A stretch of 64,000 bases of DNA from Phytopythium helicoides (taxonomy: Eukaryota > Oomycota > Peronosporomycetes > Pythiales > Pythiaceae): assembly GCA_024867545.1 (NCBI GenBank), contig JANFNE010000018.1, positions 434,001 through 498,000 on the forward strand, written 5' to 3'. Made by a program: the position numbers and the translations under genes. Below, in pieces: positions 13,401 through 25,774 of the stretch. The stretch's first letter is position 1, and each line of letters starts with the position of its first letter. Below the pieces are notes generated by a model. It searched no databases and was not told the DNA's origin. It was given only the letters and a program-made list of their open reading frames with translations.

Positions 13401-16400
13401 CAACGTGGAGCTCAGCAATCATTTGGGCAATTGTGTCGCCGCTATCTTCGAGCGCGATGGTGCTTTTATGCTCCTCTACACCAGCGATATGTTTGAATAC
13501 CAGAAGTACATTCCGGATCGTTTTTGAGCCAGCTTCATGGTCAGTATAGATTGCGCGAAGCAACATCACCGTCTTCTTCGGCATGAAGAATTTTAGCGAG
13601 TCTTCGAGTAGCATCGCAAGAATGAGACGACTCACATTTTTGGCGAGGGCGTTTCGATGAAGCTGTAGAATTTGAGTCAAAGTCTCAGCAATGATCTCTT
13701 CGGGCTTAATTACTTGCCGAACCTTCGGAAACTGTACTAAGGTACCAAGAAGTCGGATTGCGCGATCGAGAAGCGAGATGTGAGTCATGTTGGATTGGCG
13801 TCGAAGAAGACCCTGCAGCAGAGTTGCAAGAATATCCAGATTCAGCATCTTGACGTGATTATCACCATAGTAGCAAAGTTTTGCTAATGCGTACATAGCA
13901 GCCTCAACGATTTGAAGGCTGGGGACATTTAGAAGCTGGATCAATATAGGCAGAACACCGCGTCGTGACGCGGTCTCTTGGTTTGCTGGATGCTTTTTGC
14001 ACCAGCACGCGAGTGTATAGCAGGCGCATCTCTTCACCAGCTCGCTGTTATGGCTGAGTGCCTGACAAATAACCTTGATAGCCACTTTCTCAACCATATT
14101 TCGAGAGTGATATTCTTCTGCACAGTTGCTCAAAATCAGCAGGGTCTGCTCTAGGACTGTAGTTTGCCGGCTCGGGAAAGAGCTAAAGTCCAATACCTCT
14201 GCCTGTTCCTCGTCCTCATTTTGCTCGTCCGTTTTTCGATACGAGTAGACAACAGCCCGATCATCTCCACCTTGAGGATCTAGAAGTTCTTGCCATATAT
14301 CTTCAGCCTCGCTGTAGTTCACTTCAGTTTCTTCTTGACCGTGCCCAGACCACGAGGAGGAGTCATTGTTACTGCTTGTACCGCGAACGTCCTCATTAAC
14401 CTCTGCCTTTGTCGGGCTCTTCGCCAGCCGCAGCATTCTCGACTCGTTCCACGACAAGTAGTCTTTTGATGTGGTTGACGCTGCCGCAAGTTTCAGTAGT
14501 AGAACCAGTGACGACGAGTGCTTAGCGATATGCAACGTATTGCCTGGTGAGAAAGATAAGTTTCCGAGGCATGTAATAGCTAGCTCAACAATGACGAGGT
14601 CATCGGATACGAGACACGCGATTAGGGCATCAATACACTCTTTGAGCCCAAAGCGAAGCTTGTTAAAAGATTCTTTGGTCAAGTTCAGAACAGTTGAGAG
14701 TGCAGCTCTCCTGATCTTGGTATTGATGTGCTCAATCATGCGAACGACAGCCACAACATCGATAGACTTGGAGATTTCAAGTGTTTGCTCCTGGAGAAGA
14801 GACAGCTCACCTAAAATCAACATGGCTGACTCGACAATCTTACCGTTCGAAGACTTCATCAGCGCACACAGCTCAGCAATAACAGAGACTTCGCATTGCA
14901 ACAAGTACTTTTTGTTGGTTTCATTCCCCTCCACTAATACGGCGATCGCAGCTACCGCATTTTTGCGTATCGTGAGCTCGTCATGGTGGATCAAGGCCAT
15001 CAGCTTCTCAAAGCACACTTTTGAACCAAATTTTACCTTATTACCAGCATGACTTCCAAGCTTGGAGATGGCGCTTAACACGTTCTCAAGAACATTTAAC
15101 TGCTTGGAAGAGAGCCGGTCTGTGAGCGGAGATATTACCCCGGAGGCTCCCAGCTTAACCTTATTGTCGACATTACGGGTAGCCAAATTAGCTACTAGCA
15201 AAGATGCGTACCGGTGAAGGTCGTGGATATCGGACTGGAGAGCTGCTATGATCACCTTGAACAGATTCTCCCCGCCCTCTTTTACAATGACCTCTCGGTT
15301 GTCAGGTAAAACAGCTAAGTATGCCATAAGTTGGGCTGTTGAGACTCGAACTCGGCTCATCTCTTGAGGTTTAGCGTGAGTCTGCATAAGTTCAACCAGA
15401 AGCGGTACAAGGCCTGATTCAACCAGCCGTTTCTGGTTTGTTGAACTACCATGGACGACCATTGCAAGGGTGTGACTCCAGACTGCGGTAAGAATTTTGT
15501 CAGATGCTGTAGTGATCATAGTGAATACTGTCATAGAGCTATCAGCCTCAACTACCTCGCGCTTGCACGCCTTTGCAGAGTTTGAAGTGCTTTCACAAAG
15601 GACCCCAAGGGCCTTTAAGCCATTTATCCCGAGGCGCAGCAAAGTGCCTGTCGATTCATTCTCAGAATGTGCAACTGTTTCTTCGTGAACACGGGCAACG
15701 AGTGATACGAGAAATCCACAGACGCCAAGCATTTGGAACTGTCTGCGATTTCCATCGTGCTCGCTGACGAGGTTGCGTATCAAAGCGCAAGCTCGTCTCT
15801 TTGTTTCTGTTTCCAATCGAGCTTGGATCGCGCGCATGATGACTGTAGATCCATTTGCGCTATGCACAATGTTTTTGACTGATTCGTCGAGCGAAAGCCG
15901 CTGTAATAAATGCAAGCTAGCAACTGCCACTTCTTCGCGTGCCGAGTCAATGTGACGCAAGGTAAAATCTACCACTTTTGCGGTCGCGACAATTCGCCGA
16001 CAAGGCGATACTTGCCCGCTTGTTGTCCACGCAAGTGTTTCGAGGCATTCTTTCAAGAGTTCCCAGTTCAGTGAAGTCATCGGTGAGTGCAATAAGATCA
16101 ATTGAGCCTCGAGAATTTTAGACTCAACAAGGATCTGCTGGATGTGCCTGTCTTTCTTTGCTACGATAGCTAGTAAACGCAGCGAATAGATCTTCGATAC
16201 AAGAGAAATAGGGCTTGAGTCACGATCACGTAATATGCGGAGAACGACTTCTAAAACTGTGGGTACGACCACTAGTTTTCGAAGTGCGGGAACCTTTGCG
16301 ATCTCCGACACTGATAGAATCGCTAGCCGAACGATTGACTCGTATGGGTATGTGAATGCATCCACAATAACAAAGAAGCGAGGTGAAGATGCAAGCACTT

Positions 16401-19164
16401 GCTTTACTTCATCATTTTGTACTGCGCGAAAGATGGTTCGAACAACCCAATAAAGCTGCTTAGCAGCTAGATTAGCTGGTTTGCTGTTGCTTGTTGGCAC
16501 AGAAACCTCCGTATTTTCCCGTTGTGGTTGCCCCAAACATGATTGTAATAGGCTTAACACGCCGCTCACAGCATCACCAGCTTTTGCAAAGACTGTTCTT
16601 TTGTCCGCATATTGCAACAGGTTTCCCCAGACACGGCACGCTGCAAGCGCCACATCTTTATCTGAAATTTCAGCTTCGTCACTGGATTCTGTTGCACCTT
16701 TGGTCAGTAGACGAGAGAGATGGCGAAGAGCTGGTGCACCGGGTGTATCGTTCGCGTTTAGCCGCTTAAACATTCTCCTGAGCACGGTGACTGCAGTGAA
16801 TTGCACATGTGTACTCGCTGACGCTTGAAGTAGATTCACCACTCTGTCGGGCCCTGCTTCAAAAAGCGACGAGATTGCTTTTTGATTCTTGTGCTCTGTC
16901 AAGTGGCTGAGTAGCATTACAATCTGCGCATGCAAAACAAGATGGTTTACGCGAGCCGCCACTGACAGAACGCTGTCGACAACATCATGAGTACTGAGGC
17001 CTGCTTTCAGACCTGGAGAGTTGACCACGAACAGACTGAGAACATCAGGGAAGCCTAGGAGCTCTTCGGGAGGATGCTGGTGGAAAACACCAAGGGTGAC
17101 TGTTACTACTTCTCCCGAGTCATCGATGTGGTTGCAGAAGCTTGTTCCGGTATCCGTTGCTTGGTGCTGAAGAGCACTATACTCTAAGGGACGGCTCGCT
17201 GTGGTAGCCTGTGATGAGACTAGACTGGTAGTACAGTTTTCGATGACTGCGAGCACAACACTTCCTAGAAAGCAAGAATCTACGCTTTTCAAGTACATCA
17301 GGAGCTGTCGAACTCCTCCAGAAGTGCTGAACAACCGCTTGACACCGTCGTTATAACTCACAGCAATAAGCAACTTCAGCGCAAATGTTGACCCGATCTG
17401 CTGTTGTGATCCTATTGCTCTATCAAAAGCGTATTGAGCCAAGCCTGATGCGATAAGGTTTCCGTAAAACCCCACAAAGTCGTTATTAAGATTATCTGCG
17501 ATTGATAGTGTCGGCTTTACATGCTTTCTCGACTCGAGGAGTGAAGCTTCAATGATTATAGCACCAAGCGCAAAGATGGCACATTGATTTATAGTATCAG
17601 CGCCAAACAGAATTCCGTTGGCACCTGATGAAGTCTTCGAAAATGATGCAGGGTTTGTGATGAGCTGTAACAAATTATGTGGCGCATCGACGCAAAAGAG
17701 GGTGTGCTTTACGCGATCGTTACCGTATGTTGCAATAACGCCAAGTGAATATGCGGCAGCACAGAGAACATCATTGGAGCCTCCAACTAGCAGCTTTGAT
17801 AGAATGGAAAGATTGTGCTCGGTACAAATGCCTGGCTGAAATACACTTGACTTTGCAAGGCTTGCACAAAGAAATCCCATCGCTCTAGCTGTACTTGACC
17901 GCTTGGCGGCTCCACGGAGGGTCTCAAGCATACGCGCCACTGCCGAAAGTGTTAAATCGCGAGGAAAACTCGTATCACTCTCATCAGCGATGAGTGAAAG
18001 CGCAAATACGACAGCGTCCACATTTGGATTGGCTGGGTTCATAACCTTGAGAAATAGTTCAATGCAGTTCTGGCGTAATATCTCCGATAGATTATTGTCT
18101 GTTTGAGCAAGCAAGTTCACTTAGTTGAGGGTTGGATGTAGTTCGTTGCTTAGATTTAACCTACCGTTTGGTAGAGCCTGGCCGATGCATATTACAGCAG
18201 CGCGCGCAATCTCAGCATTACGAGAATCAACTAGGGAAACTAGAACTGGCAGCAAGCCAGATTCATAAAGCTCCTCCTTGACTTGATCTATCCAAAAATC
18301 GATTAGTATTCTTTGTACTACTTGAAACCCGACAGCAACGTACTTTGTCGAAGTGATATCGATAAAATCTTGAGGGAAAGTTTAACGAGCTCCGGAGACT
18401 CGCTTCGTGCGAGGCTGTAAATTTCTCGAAGAAGTCCTGCCTGACAGCATAGTTTCACCATCTTACCTACCACAACGATTAGCTGGAAAGTTAGTTCCTG
18501 CTGATTCCAGCCAATATACTCACACGTACTGCTGGTCCGGCATAGCGAATAGATCACTTCAAGAGCAAGGTATACGACAAGAGGTTCAGTTTTACGACTC
18601 AGCAAACCAAGCACCTTCGCCATTCCGCCAATGCTGCAGAAAATCTCCGCCGACATATCTGAAGATACCCAAATTCCACCACGCATGAGAATCTATTGTA
18701 CGACAGCAGATACTGAGCTTCTGGCCCACCTTCGCCGACAATCTTTGCGAGCAGTGCTAAGGCAGAGCTTTGGATAATACCTTCCGTGCTACTAATGAAC
18801 GCTACAAGAGGAGAGACCCAGTTTTGATTTAGCATCCTTGGAATGAGCTTGAAAGCCTCTTCAATTGTCTTAGGACATCAAAAGGTGATCAGTTAGCATT
18901 ACAGTGACCGCTGCAATTTCAGAGCAATCGTACCAGCCTCTTCCAGGGGTCTATCGACACTCCATCGCTTTCGCATGCCTCCCTTGAGTCTACTGAAGAA
19001 CTCACCCACTTCTCTGGGTCATCTAGGAGAGCCCAAGGTGGTGGGCTACTCCATAACTTGCGCTCAAGCCGCCAAATGTACTGTGCAATGTCGACCAGCT
19101 CCGCGTCCCATGCAGCGTCTTCCTTGAAGAAGCTAATCTGATCCTGTGAATTTGCGATGCCCAT
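4487..19164 (-). CDS. Giant armadillo-repeat protein (about 4,762 aa)
   Basis: A very large alpha-solenoid scaffold; no catalytic domain is visible. Seven exons join in phase: 19164-18934, 18868-18730, 18658-18524, 18466-18344, 18287-18165, 18098-4821 and 4746-4487 (14,289 nt of coding sequence). Introns are 64-74 nt. The 13.3-kb exon has no stop or frame break. Repeating units of about 42 residues run nearly the whole length (for example NAVAAIAVLVEGNETNKK and VVSNLSTI), typical of ARM/HEAT folds. An acidic, Ser-rich linker at roughly residues 1460-1550 divides the solenoid. The C-terminal tail is proline-rich (PPPPPSRPSK). The chosen start gives MGIANS, another Met-Gly-x-x-x-Ser myristoylation pattern. 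Partner and role are unknown. Vac8-like or ciliary ARM proteins are possible relatives in fold only. It is divergent from the Bax-inhibitor gene. Confidence 0.85.
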
Positions 19165-19708
19165 TGTTTCATGAGAGTCTGACGAGCTTCGCCAAAACTG
19201 AGGGACGAGAAGGCTGCCTGAACGCCCAAATCCTAGTTCCGGCTCGGATCGCCTCGCTTGCGTTGGAAAGCCTGACTGTTCATGGGCAGACGTTTCGAGT
19301 CTTCAAATCTTTTCGCGTCTGTTGGCAGAATGTGCGATTTTTCCACAGCTGAAAACGAAACTTGGAGACGTGATCATGTGAATCACATTCTGATGCTGCA
19401 CGTTCAACTTATCATACGCGAACAGTATTTTTGCGCCGTGACAAGAATTCTTAGCTGAAGGCTGGCGTCCGTCTCCCTCCGCAACTCCAAGATGTCCTCA
19501 GCTCGGCTTGGGATCGTTCGGCAAGAACGCACGGACGCATTGCTCTTATGACTAGCTCTCACTAATTTTGGTGGGAGTGGCTGTGGCCAAAATTCTATTC
19601 GTGACTGGTGACCACATCGCATTTGATTGTTTGTGATCCAGAGGAGAGCACACCGTTTGCCACAGCTATCGCATTCACGACTGCAGTCAGAGGCGTGGTG
19701 ATAGCACC
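19165..19708. promoter_or_regulatory. Divergent intergenic region (armadillo gene / BI-1 gene)
   Basis: 544 bp separate the two divergent start codons, so promoters for both genes should lie here. The right-hand end is entered by a 69-bp tandem duplication described separately. I cannot identify a TATA box or a clear oomycete Inr/FPR element. Confidence 0.5.
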
Positions 19709-19814
19709 ATGCGGGCTCCGTCCCCGCGAGTTTCGTGCTGCGTTGACGACTGCAGTCAGAGGCGTGGTGATAGCACCGTGCGGGCTCCGTCCCCGCGAGT
19801 CTCGTGCTGCGTTG
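19677..19814. repeat. 69-bp tandem duplication at the start of the BI-1 gene
   Basis: Two adjacent 69-bp units (19677-19745 and 19746-19814) differ at only two positions. A few further bases (ACGAC) begin a third unit. Because 69 is divisible by three, the duplication stays in frame and repeats the peptide RAPSPRVSCCVDD. One of the two differences is A versus G in the sequence CACC(A/G)TGCGG: unit 1 has ATG, used here as the start codon, and unit 2 has GTG. Confidence 0.9.
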
Positions 19815-21181
19815 ACGACATACCGACGATTCCACAAGGAGAAGTAATCGATCATACGTCAAGCTCAGCTTCAACGACACCTCAAGCAAGTCCATCGCGG
19901 TCACGTACATCATCGTACAAGATACCGGGAATCGTGCCAGAATTTCCTACACTGCAAGACACAACAATCAATGTTAATGGCCCAATGCAGCAACGATCCA
20001 GTCCTCCTCGACCAGAAGTTCTCTCGTCCTACCGACTGCCCCCAATCCAACAAACCGCAACTGCTGTGAATCGCTCCACCAACAGCTTTCGTGGTGGAGT
20101 GGCGAATTCGTACATGCGACGCCGGCTCGAGTATATGAACCGCCCGGACGACGACCCTGACGTTCCACCTGCGTTTCGTGAACCAAAGTATCAGATTGGA
20201 TCCATCGCAGCGCTACCCATCGATATGCAAGTTGGTTTTCGCCGCAAGATGCTGTCGATTTTTGCGCTGCAACTGCTTCTCCTCACAGGACTCATGGCTT
20301 TGCTAACCTATGAGTCGTCGCTTAGCAATTTGATTGAGAGTGGTTTCCAGCAGCCAATCACCATCATTGTCCCGTTAGTGATCATGATCGGGACGCTTGC
20401 ACTGGTGTACGTCGTACGCGCCAAGTTTCCGCTCAACTGGATCATGGTGCTCCTATTTAGCGCCGTGCTGAGTGTCTTTCTCGCTGCACTCCAAGTCTGG
20501 ATCACCACAAACGCAGCGCTCTTCTGCTGTGGCTTCACGTTCCTTAACGTGTGTATCATGGTGCCACTATCGGGTCTCAAGCGCCAGCGCAGATTGCGCA
20601 CTCCACAGGCAGTAGCATCGATGGATCCGAGTAGCCATCCGCACCACCCGAGTCGCCCGAGCCGAGTTGCCACAAGTGTCAGCGACCCGGCACAGCAAAG
20701 GCCAACCGAGACCGTCCTTCGATCCTCGACTTTTGCAGGTGCGATTGGCTTCATCATCACGGGAGGCGTCGCTGGTGCAATATTTGGCGTGGTTGGAGAC
20801 AAGTTCGTGACGGCCGAGACGTTTGGCTACTCGCTGCTGTTCGAGCTCGTGCTCGTCACGTGGTTCGCATACGACGCCAACTCCATGTACAACGTCATGA
20901 CGCCCGACGAGTACATGAACGGAGTCATCTACTTTTACATGGACCTGATCGCGCTCGTGGCGCTCACGCTCGTGTTTGGCGGTGTCCTAGTTGCGTGCAC
21001 GGCACTCGGGCCCGGCGCAGGAATCGGCTACTGCGACTTTTACGGTTGCTGCCTGCTGCGTGGACGGCGACCTGAGGACGATCCCGAGGCCAACGAAGAA
21101 GGCGTGGGCGAGCCCAACGGCACGGAGAACGGAGCCTCCGTCATCCCACAGCGTGGGTTCGACGGCAGCAACCAGTGGTGA
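19709..21181 (+). CDS. Bax inhibitor-1 / Lifeguard family membrane protein
   Basis: Family members are multi-pass ER or Golgi membrane proteins that modulate calcium leak and cell death. The uninterrupted reading frame gives 490 aa. The first 165 residues are disordered, rich in Ser, Pro and Arg. From about residue 175 (MQVGFRRKMLSIFALQLLLL) seven or so hydrophobic segments follow. The last block has the family signature MNGVIYFYMDLIALV, with an acidic-Tyr pattern before it (WFAYDANSMYNVM). The C-terminal tail (about 45 aa) is acidic and polar. Between the fourth and fifth membrane segments sits a Pro/Ser/His-rich loop of about 45 aa that is longer than usual. The start is uncertain because it falls within the 69-bp duplication; the next in-frame Met is near residue 93, still before the membrane domain. 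Confidence 0.87.
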   Translation: MRAPSPRVSCCVDDCSQRRGDSTVRAPSPRVSCCVDDIPTIPQGEVIDHTSSSASTTPQASPSRSRTSSYKIPGIVPEFPTLQDTTINVNGPMQQRSSPPRPEVLSSYRLPPIQQTATAVNRSTNSFRGGVANSYMRRRLEYMNRPDDDPDVPPAFREPKYQIGSIAALPIDMQVGFRRKMLSIFALQLLLLTGLMALLTYESSLSNLIESGFQQPITIIVPLVIMIGTLALVYVVRAKFPLNWIMVLLFSAVLSVFLAALQVWITTNAALFCCGFTFLNVCIMVPLSGLKRQRRLRTPQAVASMDPSSHPHHPSRPSRVATSVSDPAQQRPTETVLRSSTFAGAIGFIITGGVAGAIFGVVGDKFVTAETFGYSLLFELVLVTWFAYDANSMYNVMTPDEYMNGVIYFYMDLIALVALTLVFGGVLVACTALGPGAGIGYCDFYGCCLLRGRRPEDDPEANEEGVGEPNGTENGASVIPQRGFDGSNQW

Positions 21182-21503
21182 GCTCAACATCTTTCGTAGC
21201 TCTTCACGCATTTTTTTCTCCGACGAATTCCATTTGAATGACAACTTCAACTTCAGCATGCGATATAAAACTATACAGGTAAATGAGGTAGTCAATTTAT
21301 AGTTGTTAGAAATTTGGTTAAAAATGCTAGGGATTTTGGCGGCCTCCCATTGGCTGGTGCCAAAAGTGGTGGTCGGAGTCGTGAAATGCCAGAACAGGGT
21401 AGCGTTTCCCGCTATGGGTGTCTGTAATAGGGGGTTACTGACTACCTGGAAGCCATTTTGTGACTACCTGGTCAACCGCGTGTTTTCAATTCTTGCAGGC
21501 GTC

Positions 21504-22585
21504 ATGGCGGTGAGCAATGGCGGCGAGTGGCAGGTCGCGGGGCGGCGCAAGACACGGCGCTCGACGCCCCGAGCGCCAGTGGAGCGGGTGAAGCAGTCGT
21601 TGAGCGAGATCAGTAGTGCGTGGTGGTCATTTTGGTGCAACTTCCGCTCGAATTGGCCCAGTGGATGACGAGAAACGCGCAGAACCGGATAATGTGTCGG
21701 AGGCCAAGCGGCTGGCGGTGGAGACGCGGGTTCGGCGGCTCGCGGACGCTCTGCGGAGCTCTCCGCTGACCCAGCAAGCGATCGAGGCCATTTGGGGCTA
21801 CTTTCAGCGCGACGAGGCGGCAGGAGCGCTGCAGAGCGAGCTTCAGGTCGTCGGGTACGGCATCGGCAGCTTCTGCAGCAGCTCCAACGCCACGCACCAG
21901 CTTGCGCTGCTTGTTGCGCTGCTGGAAGAGCTGGAGCCGCTTGCGGGAGGTGAAAAGGCAGCAAAGACACCTGCCGAGGTGTTTGATCCCGTCATGAACG
22001 AGGTGAGCAGCAGTTTGGAGCTCCTCTCAGCACGCTGTTGGGGTCTCACGGGGTTCTCGACCAGAGCGACGCACTCATCGCCAAGCACTTCGGCATCAAC
22101 GTGATTGAGGCGAACGAGTGTGGGAGGAGAAGAGCTAGCGGCCGAACTGTGTTCTTCATGCCGCACTGCGGCAAGTCGCTGTACGAGAACGTGGTCGCGA
22201 GCAACTGGGGCGCATCCATCGCTAACGTGCTCATCATCGGCAACAGGTGAGTTCCTCCGCCGACCTACTTTGTCTTCGCCAAACTCTGAGCTGACCGCGC
22301 ACTGTCTTCGCTCGCAGCTTTGAGGCGTATGGGGACCGCATCATCGACGCGACCGAGCGCGAGAAGCTGCTGCTGCTGCAGGCGCTTCCGTTCGTGAAGG
22401 ACGAGCGGCTGCCCATCGGCGTCGACAAAGGCCACGAGGACTTCTCGCGGTTCGAGTCGGCGTTTAACGACCTCAGCGTCATCACGTTCACCAACATCGA
22501 CGCGCTGGTGGAGGACAGAGAGCTCGCCGAGCGGATGGCCAACGCGACGAACGGCGACGAGCGAGATGAGGTCATCACAGCATAG
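21504..22585 (+). CDS. SRR1-like domain protein
   Basis: SRR1 family, named from the plant 'sensitivity to red light reduced' regulator and also linked to heme and circadian control in animals and yeast; the biochemical activity is unsettled. Four exons join in phase: 21504-21615, 21662-22002, 22065-22246 and 22318-22585, giving 300 aa. Family landmarks are a basic N-terminus after a Trp (GEWQVAGRRKTRR), FDPVMNE followed by a Gly-x-x-Val-Ile-Glu-Ala-Asn-Glu block, FFMPHCGKSLYENVV, NW, and IIGNSFEAYGDR, the last reading correctly only across the third intron. The first intron is only 46 nt if the GTGCGT donor is used (49 nt with the GTAGTG alternative). An ATTGG (inverted CCAAT) lies about 155 bp upstream of the start at 21348. 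Confidence 0.88.
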
Positions 22586-23398
22586 AGCAGAGACCAACGC
22601 ACAGCGCTGGCAAGCCGCAGAATAGAGCCTGGAAGCCTGCTGGCTCTGGTAGAAACCTCGGGCATGGAACCGCGGCGCTCCACCATTTGAGACTTCTTCA
22701 ACCGCAACGTGAGACTCGTTCCGCGCGGGATCCGTCGAAGGCGGCGAAGCGACACGTCCCGTGGCAGATCAATGCTCATGCTGGGCGTGCGAAACGCTCG
22801 CTGCTCTGATTTCGCTTCCATGGATCACAGGTGGAACGCGTGCGGGCTCGGTCTCCATTGGTCTCGCCTCGTCTAGCGGTGTCCGGACTGCGAGCTGAAC
22901 CTCGTGAAGTGAACTAGTGCGAGTCGCGCGTGGCGTATCCTTGAAGCTCAGTACTCGATCCGACGCGGACCTGACTCGGACTCGAGGCGTTCGTCTGCTT
23001 GACTTGGTGAGGTGGCAAGAGCAGGGTGGCTGGTCAACCCAGTGGATATCCTGATCAGCCCCGCGTGAATATTTCACGACGGGCTCGATCGCATTACGGA
23101 CCACCTTGGTGGCTGGCGGTTGCGCCTTTGCTCGCCTAAAAAAGGAGCCGCGGCAGCTTTGGAGAAGCCTCGGCGAGCCGGAAACGCACGGCAAGTAGCT
23201 CCCAGCCACCGCCTGTGACTCGCAGACTGCGGGCAGCACTCCCATTCCCCTACGAGAGGCAAACGTCTAGCCTGGGCTTTCTCACCGAAGCACGGGCCGC
23301 TAGACGGATCGGACACGGCCGTTGAAAGAAATCGACCAGAAGAGACTGGATATCGGCGAGGAACACGCTCGGTGGTCTCCTGACGCCCCTCTCTGCCC
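22586..23398. other. Intergenic; possible unrecognised minus-strand ORF
   Basis: 813 bp separate the SRR1 gene and the kinase gene, both on the plus strand. A minus-strand frame (23245-22769, about 158 codons) and an adjoining frame (22821 downward) have arginine- and serine-rich content without any family I recognise. They could be a small gene with one frame change, or GC-driven shadows. The kinase promoter must also lie here. No repeat or RNA gene seen. Confidence 0.25.
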
Positions 23399-25774
23399 AT
23401 GACATTTGCCAAGTGCATCAGCAGTGACCTGGACCTGTTTGCGTGCGCCTCCTCCGCGCGCGACGTCCCCGGCGGTCGACGACACGCCACAATGCGTCAT
23501 ATGCTCGGCTGGGGTCGCTCGTCTCATGCAGACAGCAATGTCACCCCAAACCGAATCTTGAGGATCAACCACGACCAAGACAACCACAACCAGAGCCACG
23601 TGAGTGAGACCATCGACGCTGAGAAGAAGGCTCTTGACGTTAAGCATCCAGAGCAGCAGGCGAAGAGCCCATCAGATCCTGCAACTGACATTTCGGAGGC
23701 CAAAGCACACTCTCTCGCTCCACCAACGGCAGTCTCTCAGTCGCGTGAAGCTTCTAGGTCTTTGTGTAGCAGCAACAACAACAGCACCTGCGAGTCGAGT
23801 GGGTCCACACCGGAGGACAACAATGCTAACAATCAGAAAGCGTCGTCAGCGGCCACTTGGCCGAAGCCAATGACGACCAGCACAAGCTCTCCACCTCCGA
23901 CGGTGTCCTTCCGGAAAGGCGAGAAGAGCTTCCTAGATTTCCACCAGCACTATGCGATCACGCGCCACCTGGGTGAGGGCTCCTATTCGACAGTCAAGCA
24001 GGTAACACACCGCAAGAAGGGAGGTGTGTACGCGTGCAAGATCGTCGACAAGCTGAGTCTGTCGCCTGTCGACCGTCAGGCTCTGAGTCACGAGGTACAT
24101 GTCCTGGCAAGCGTCAGTCACGAGAACATCATGCGTCTGTACGAAGTGATTGAGGACGACGCAAAGTGCTACCTGGTGACGGAGCATGCTGAGAGTGGCG
24201 ATTTGTTCGACCGTATCGTCAAGCAGGGCAAGTTCCCCGAGCGCGAGGCCCAGAAGGTAACGGCTGCCTTGATTGAAGCAGTCGCATATTGCCACGCGCG
24301 ATGTATCATCCATCGTGATATCAAGCCTGAGAACGTGCTGCTTAGCGGCGACAACGTGAAGCTGTGCGATTTTGGCTTCGCAAAGCAGCTGCAGAGCTTT
24401 GACGAGCAGTCTTCAGACTCTTGCGGGACGCCAGGGTACGCTGCACCCGAGATTCTAGACGGCAGATCCTACGGACTAGAGGTCGACATCTTCTCGCTTG
24501 GTGTAGTCACCTACATTATGCTTTGCGGATACCCTCCATTCCCGATGAAACTCGCTCAACTCCGCGCACACAGATTCAACGTGCGATTCCCATCCAAGGA
24601 CTGGGCTCACGTGAACCCGGACGTCAAGGATATGGTGTGTCAGCTAAATCATTTCTTTGTTTTGGAAAGCCATCAGCTAACATCTAGTTGCCCTGCGTGA
24701 ATGCAGATCTCGCGAATGCTGAGCGTGAATCCCATGGCTCGACCATCGGCCCAGGAGCTACGTCTTCATCCCTGGGTGCGCGCTGGCAAGGCAACGTTAG
24801 ACAGACTGCTTCGAGAGGCTGAAGAGCGACGGAGACTGGCAGATTTGACGCGTAAACAGCAGAGCGCCGACTGGATTCGCAAGAAGCTAGCAATGGGAGG
24901 GTTTGAAGTAGTCAAGTATGGTCGCAACGGTCTACCTCACCGTACTAAGCTGCGGCTCTCAACGGATGGCAAGAGCGTCAGCTGGCAACCAAAGCTCCTG
25001 AAGCGCAGTCTTCTGCGATACCACAACGCGCGCAGCCTTGCCAGTCTCTTCGGCGGGCTTGGCCGCGAGTCCAATAGCAGTAGTCACCCGCAGCTGCATG
25101 CTGGAGTTCCCCAAGTCGAGCGCTCCTCAGTTTATGACCAGTCGAACCAGTCTACCGCAGCAAGTGAGAACGACGATCACACGTCCGATTCAACCGGTGC
25201 GACCACGAGTGCTCGCACGACCAGTAACGGCAGCTGTTGCTCGGCCGCGTCAATAGAGAGCACTGCAACAAGCTCCTCTAGCGCAAACACAGCTTCCGAG
25301 AAACGATTATGGTGGCGATCCCTCCGTCGGGAGCGTGGTCACGGTGCCGAGCGTACGGCCAGTGGTGGGTTTGTGCTTCCGTTCACTTCCAAGTCGGCTG
25401 CAAGCTCCCCTACTAGCCACGCACCGCCCCCGTTAGTTGCAAATGACTCGCCAGTGGCATCTCCACGACGAGGACAATCCCAAGGGCAATCTCTCGATGA
25501 CACTTTCAACATCATGGATATCCAGACTCTGTTGCTCGGAGAGGACTCGACATTCTTCGCTGGTCACGCGAACAACTCACCAAACAGCTGCAAGCGCGCA
25601 GTGGATTTAGCGTGCGTGCTGTCAGTGGTCACGCGAACTCGGGAGCTGCACCTCGAATTCGCCAACCAAGACCTGCGGAACGGCTTTGCCTACTTGCTAG
25701 AGCAGATTGCGCTCCCACTGACCGAGGCGTCGGCGGCACCAAAGGCGTATTGCCAGTCAACCACAGCATCGTGA
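23399..25774 (+). CDS. CAMK-type Ser/Thr kinase with C-terminal PH-like region
   Basis: Two exons (23399-24634 and 24707-25774, phase 0, ATG|GTGTGT...AATGCAG|ATC) give 767 aa. The first 180 residues are Ser/Asn-rich and disordered. The kinase domain runs from about 182 to 445: Gly loop GEGSYSTV, ATP lysine in [19 protein letters not shown], activation segment CGTPGYAAPEIL, and the LSVNPMARPSAQELRLHPW ending typical of CAMK kinases. All catalytic residues are present. After it a basic helix leads into GFEVVKYGRNGLPHRTKLRL, which looks like the opening strands of a PH-type domain. About 170 Ser/Thr-rich residues then intervene before LHLEFANQDLRNGFAYLLEQI, which resembles the closing strand and helix of a PH domain. 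Lipid binding is therefore inferred. The start could instead be the ATG at 23492. An AATAAA about 120 bp downstream is a possible polyadenylation signal. Confidence 0.85.
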
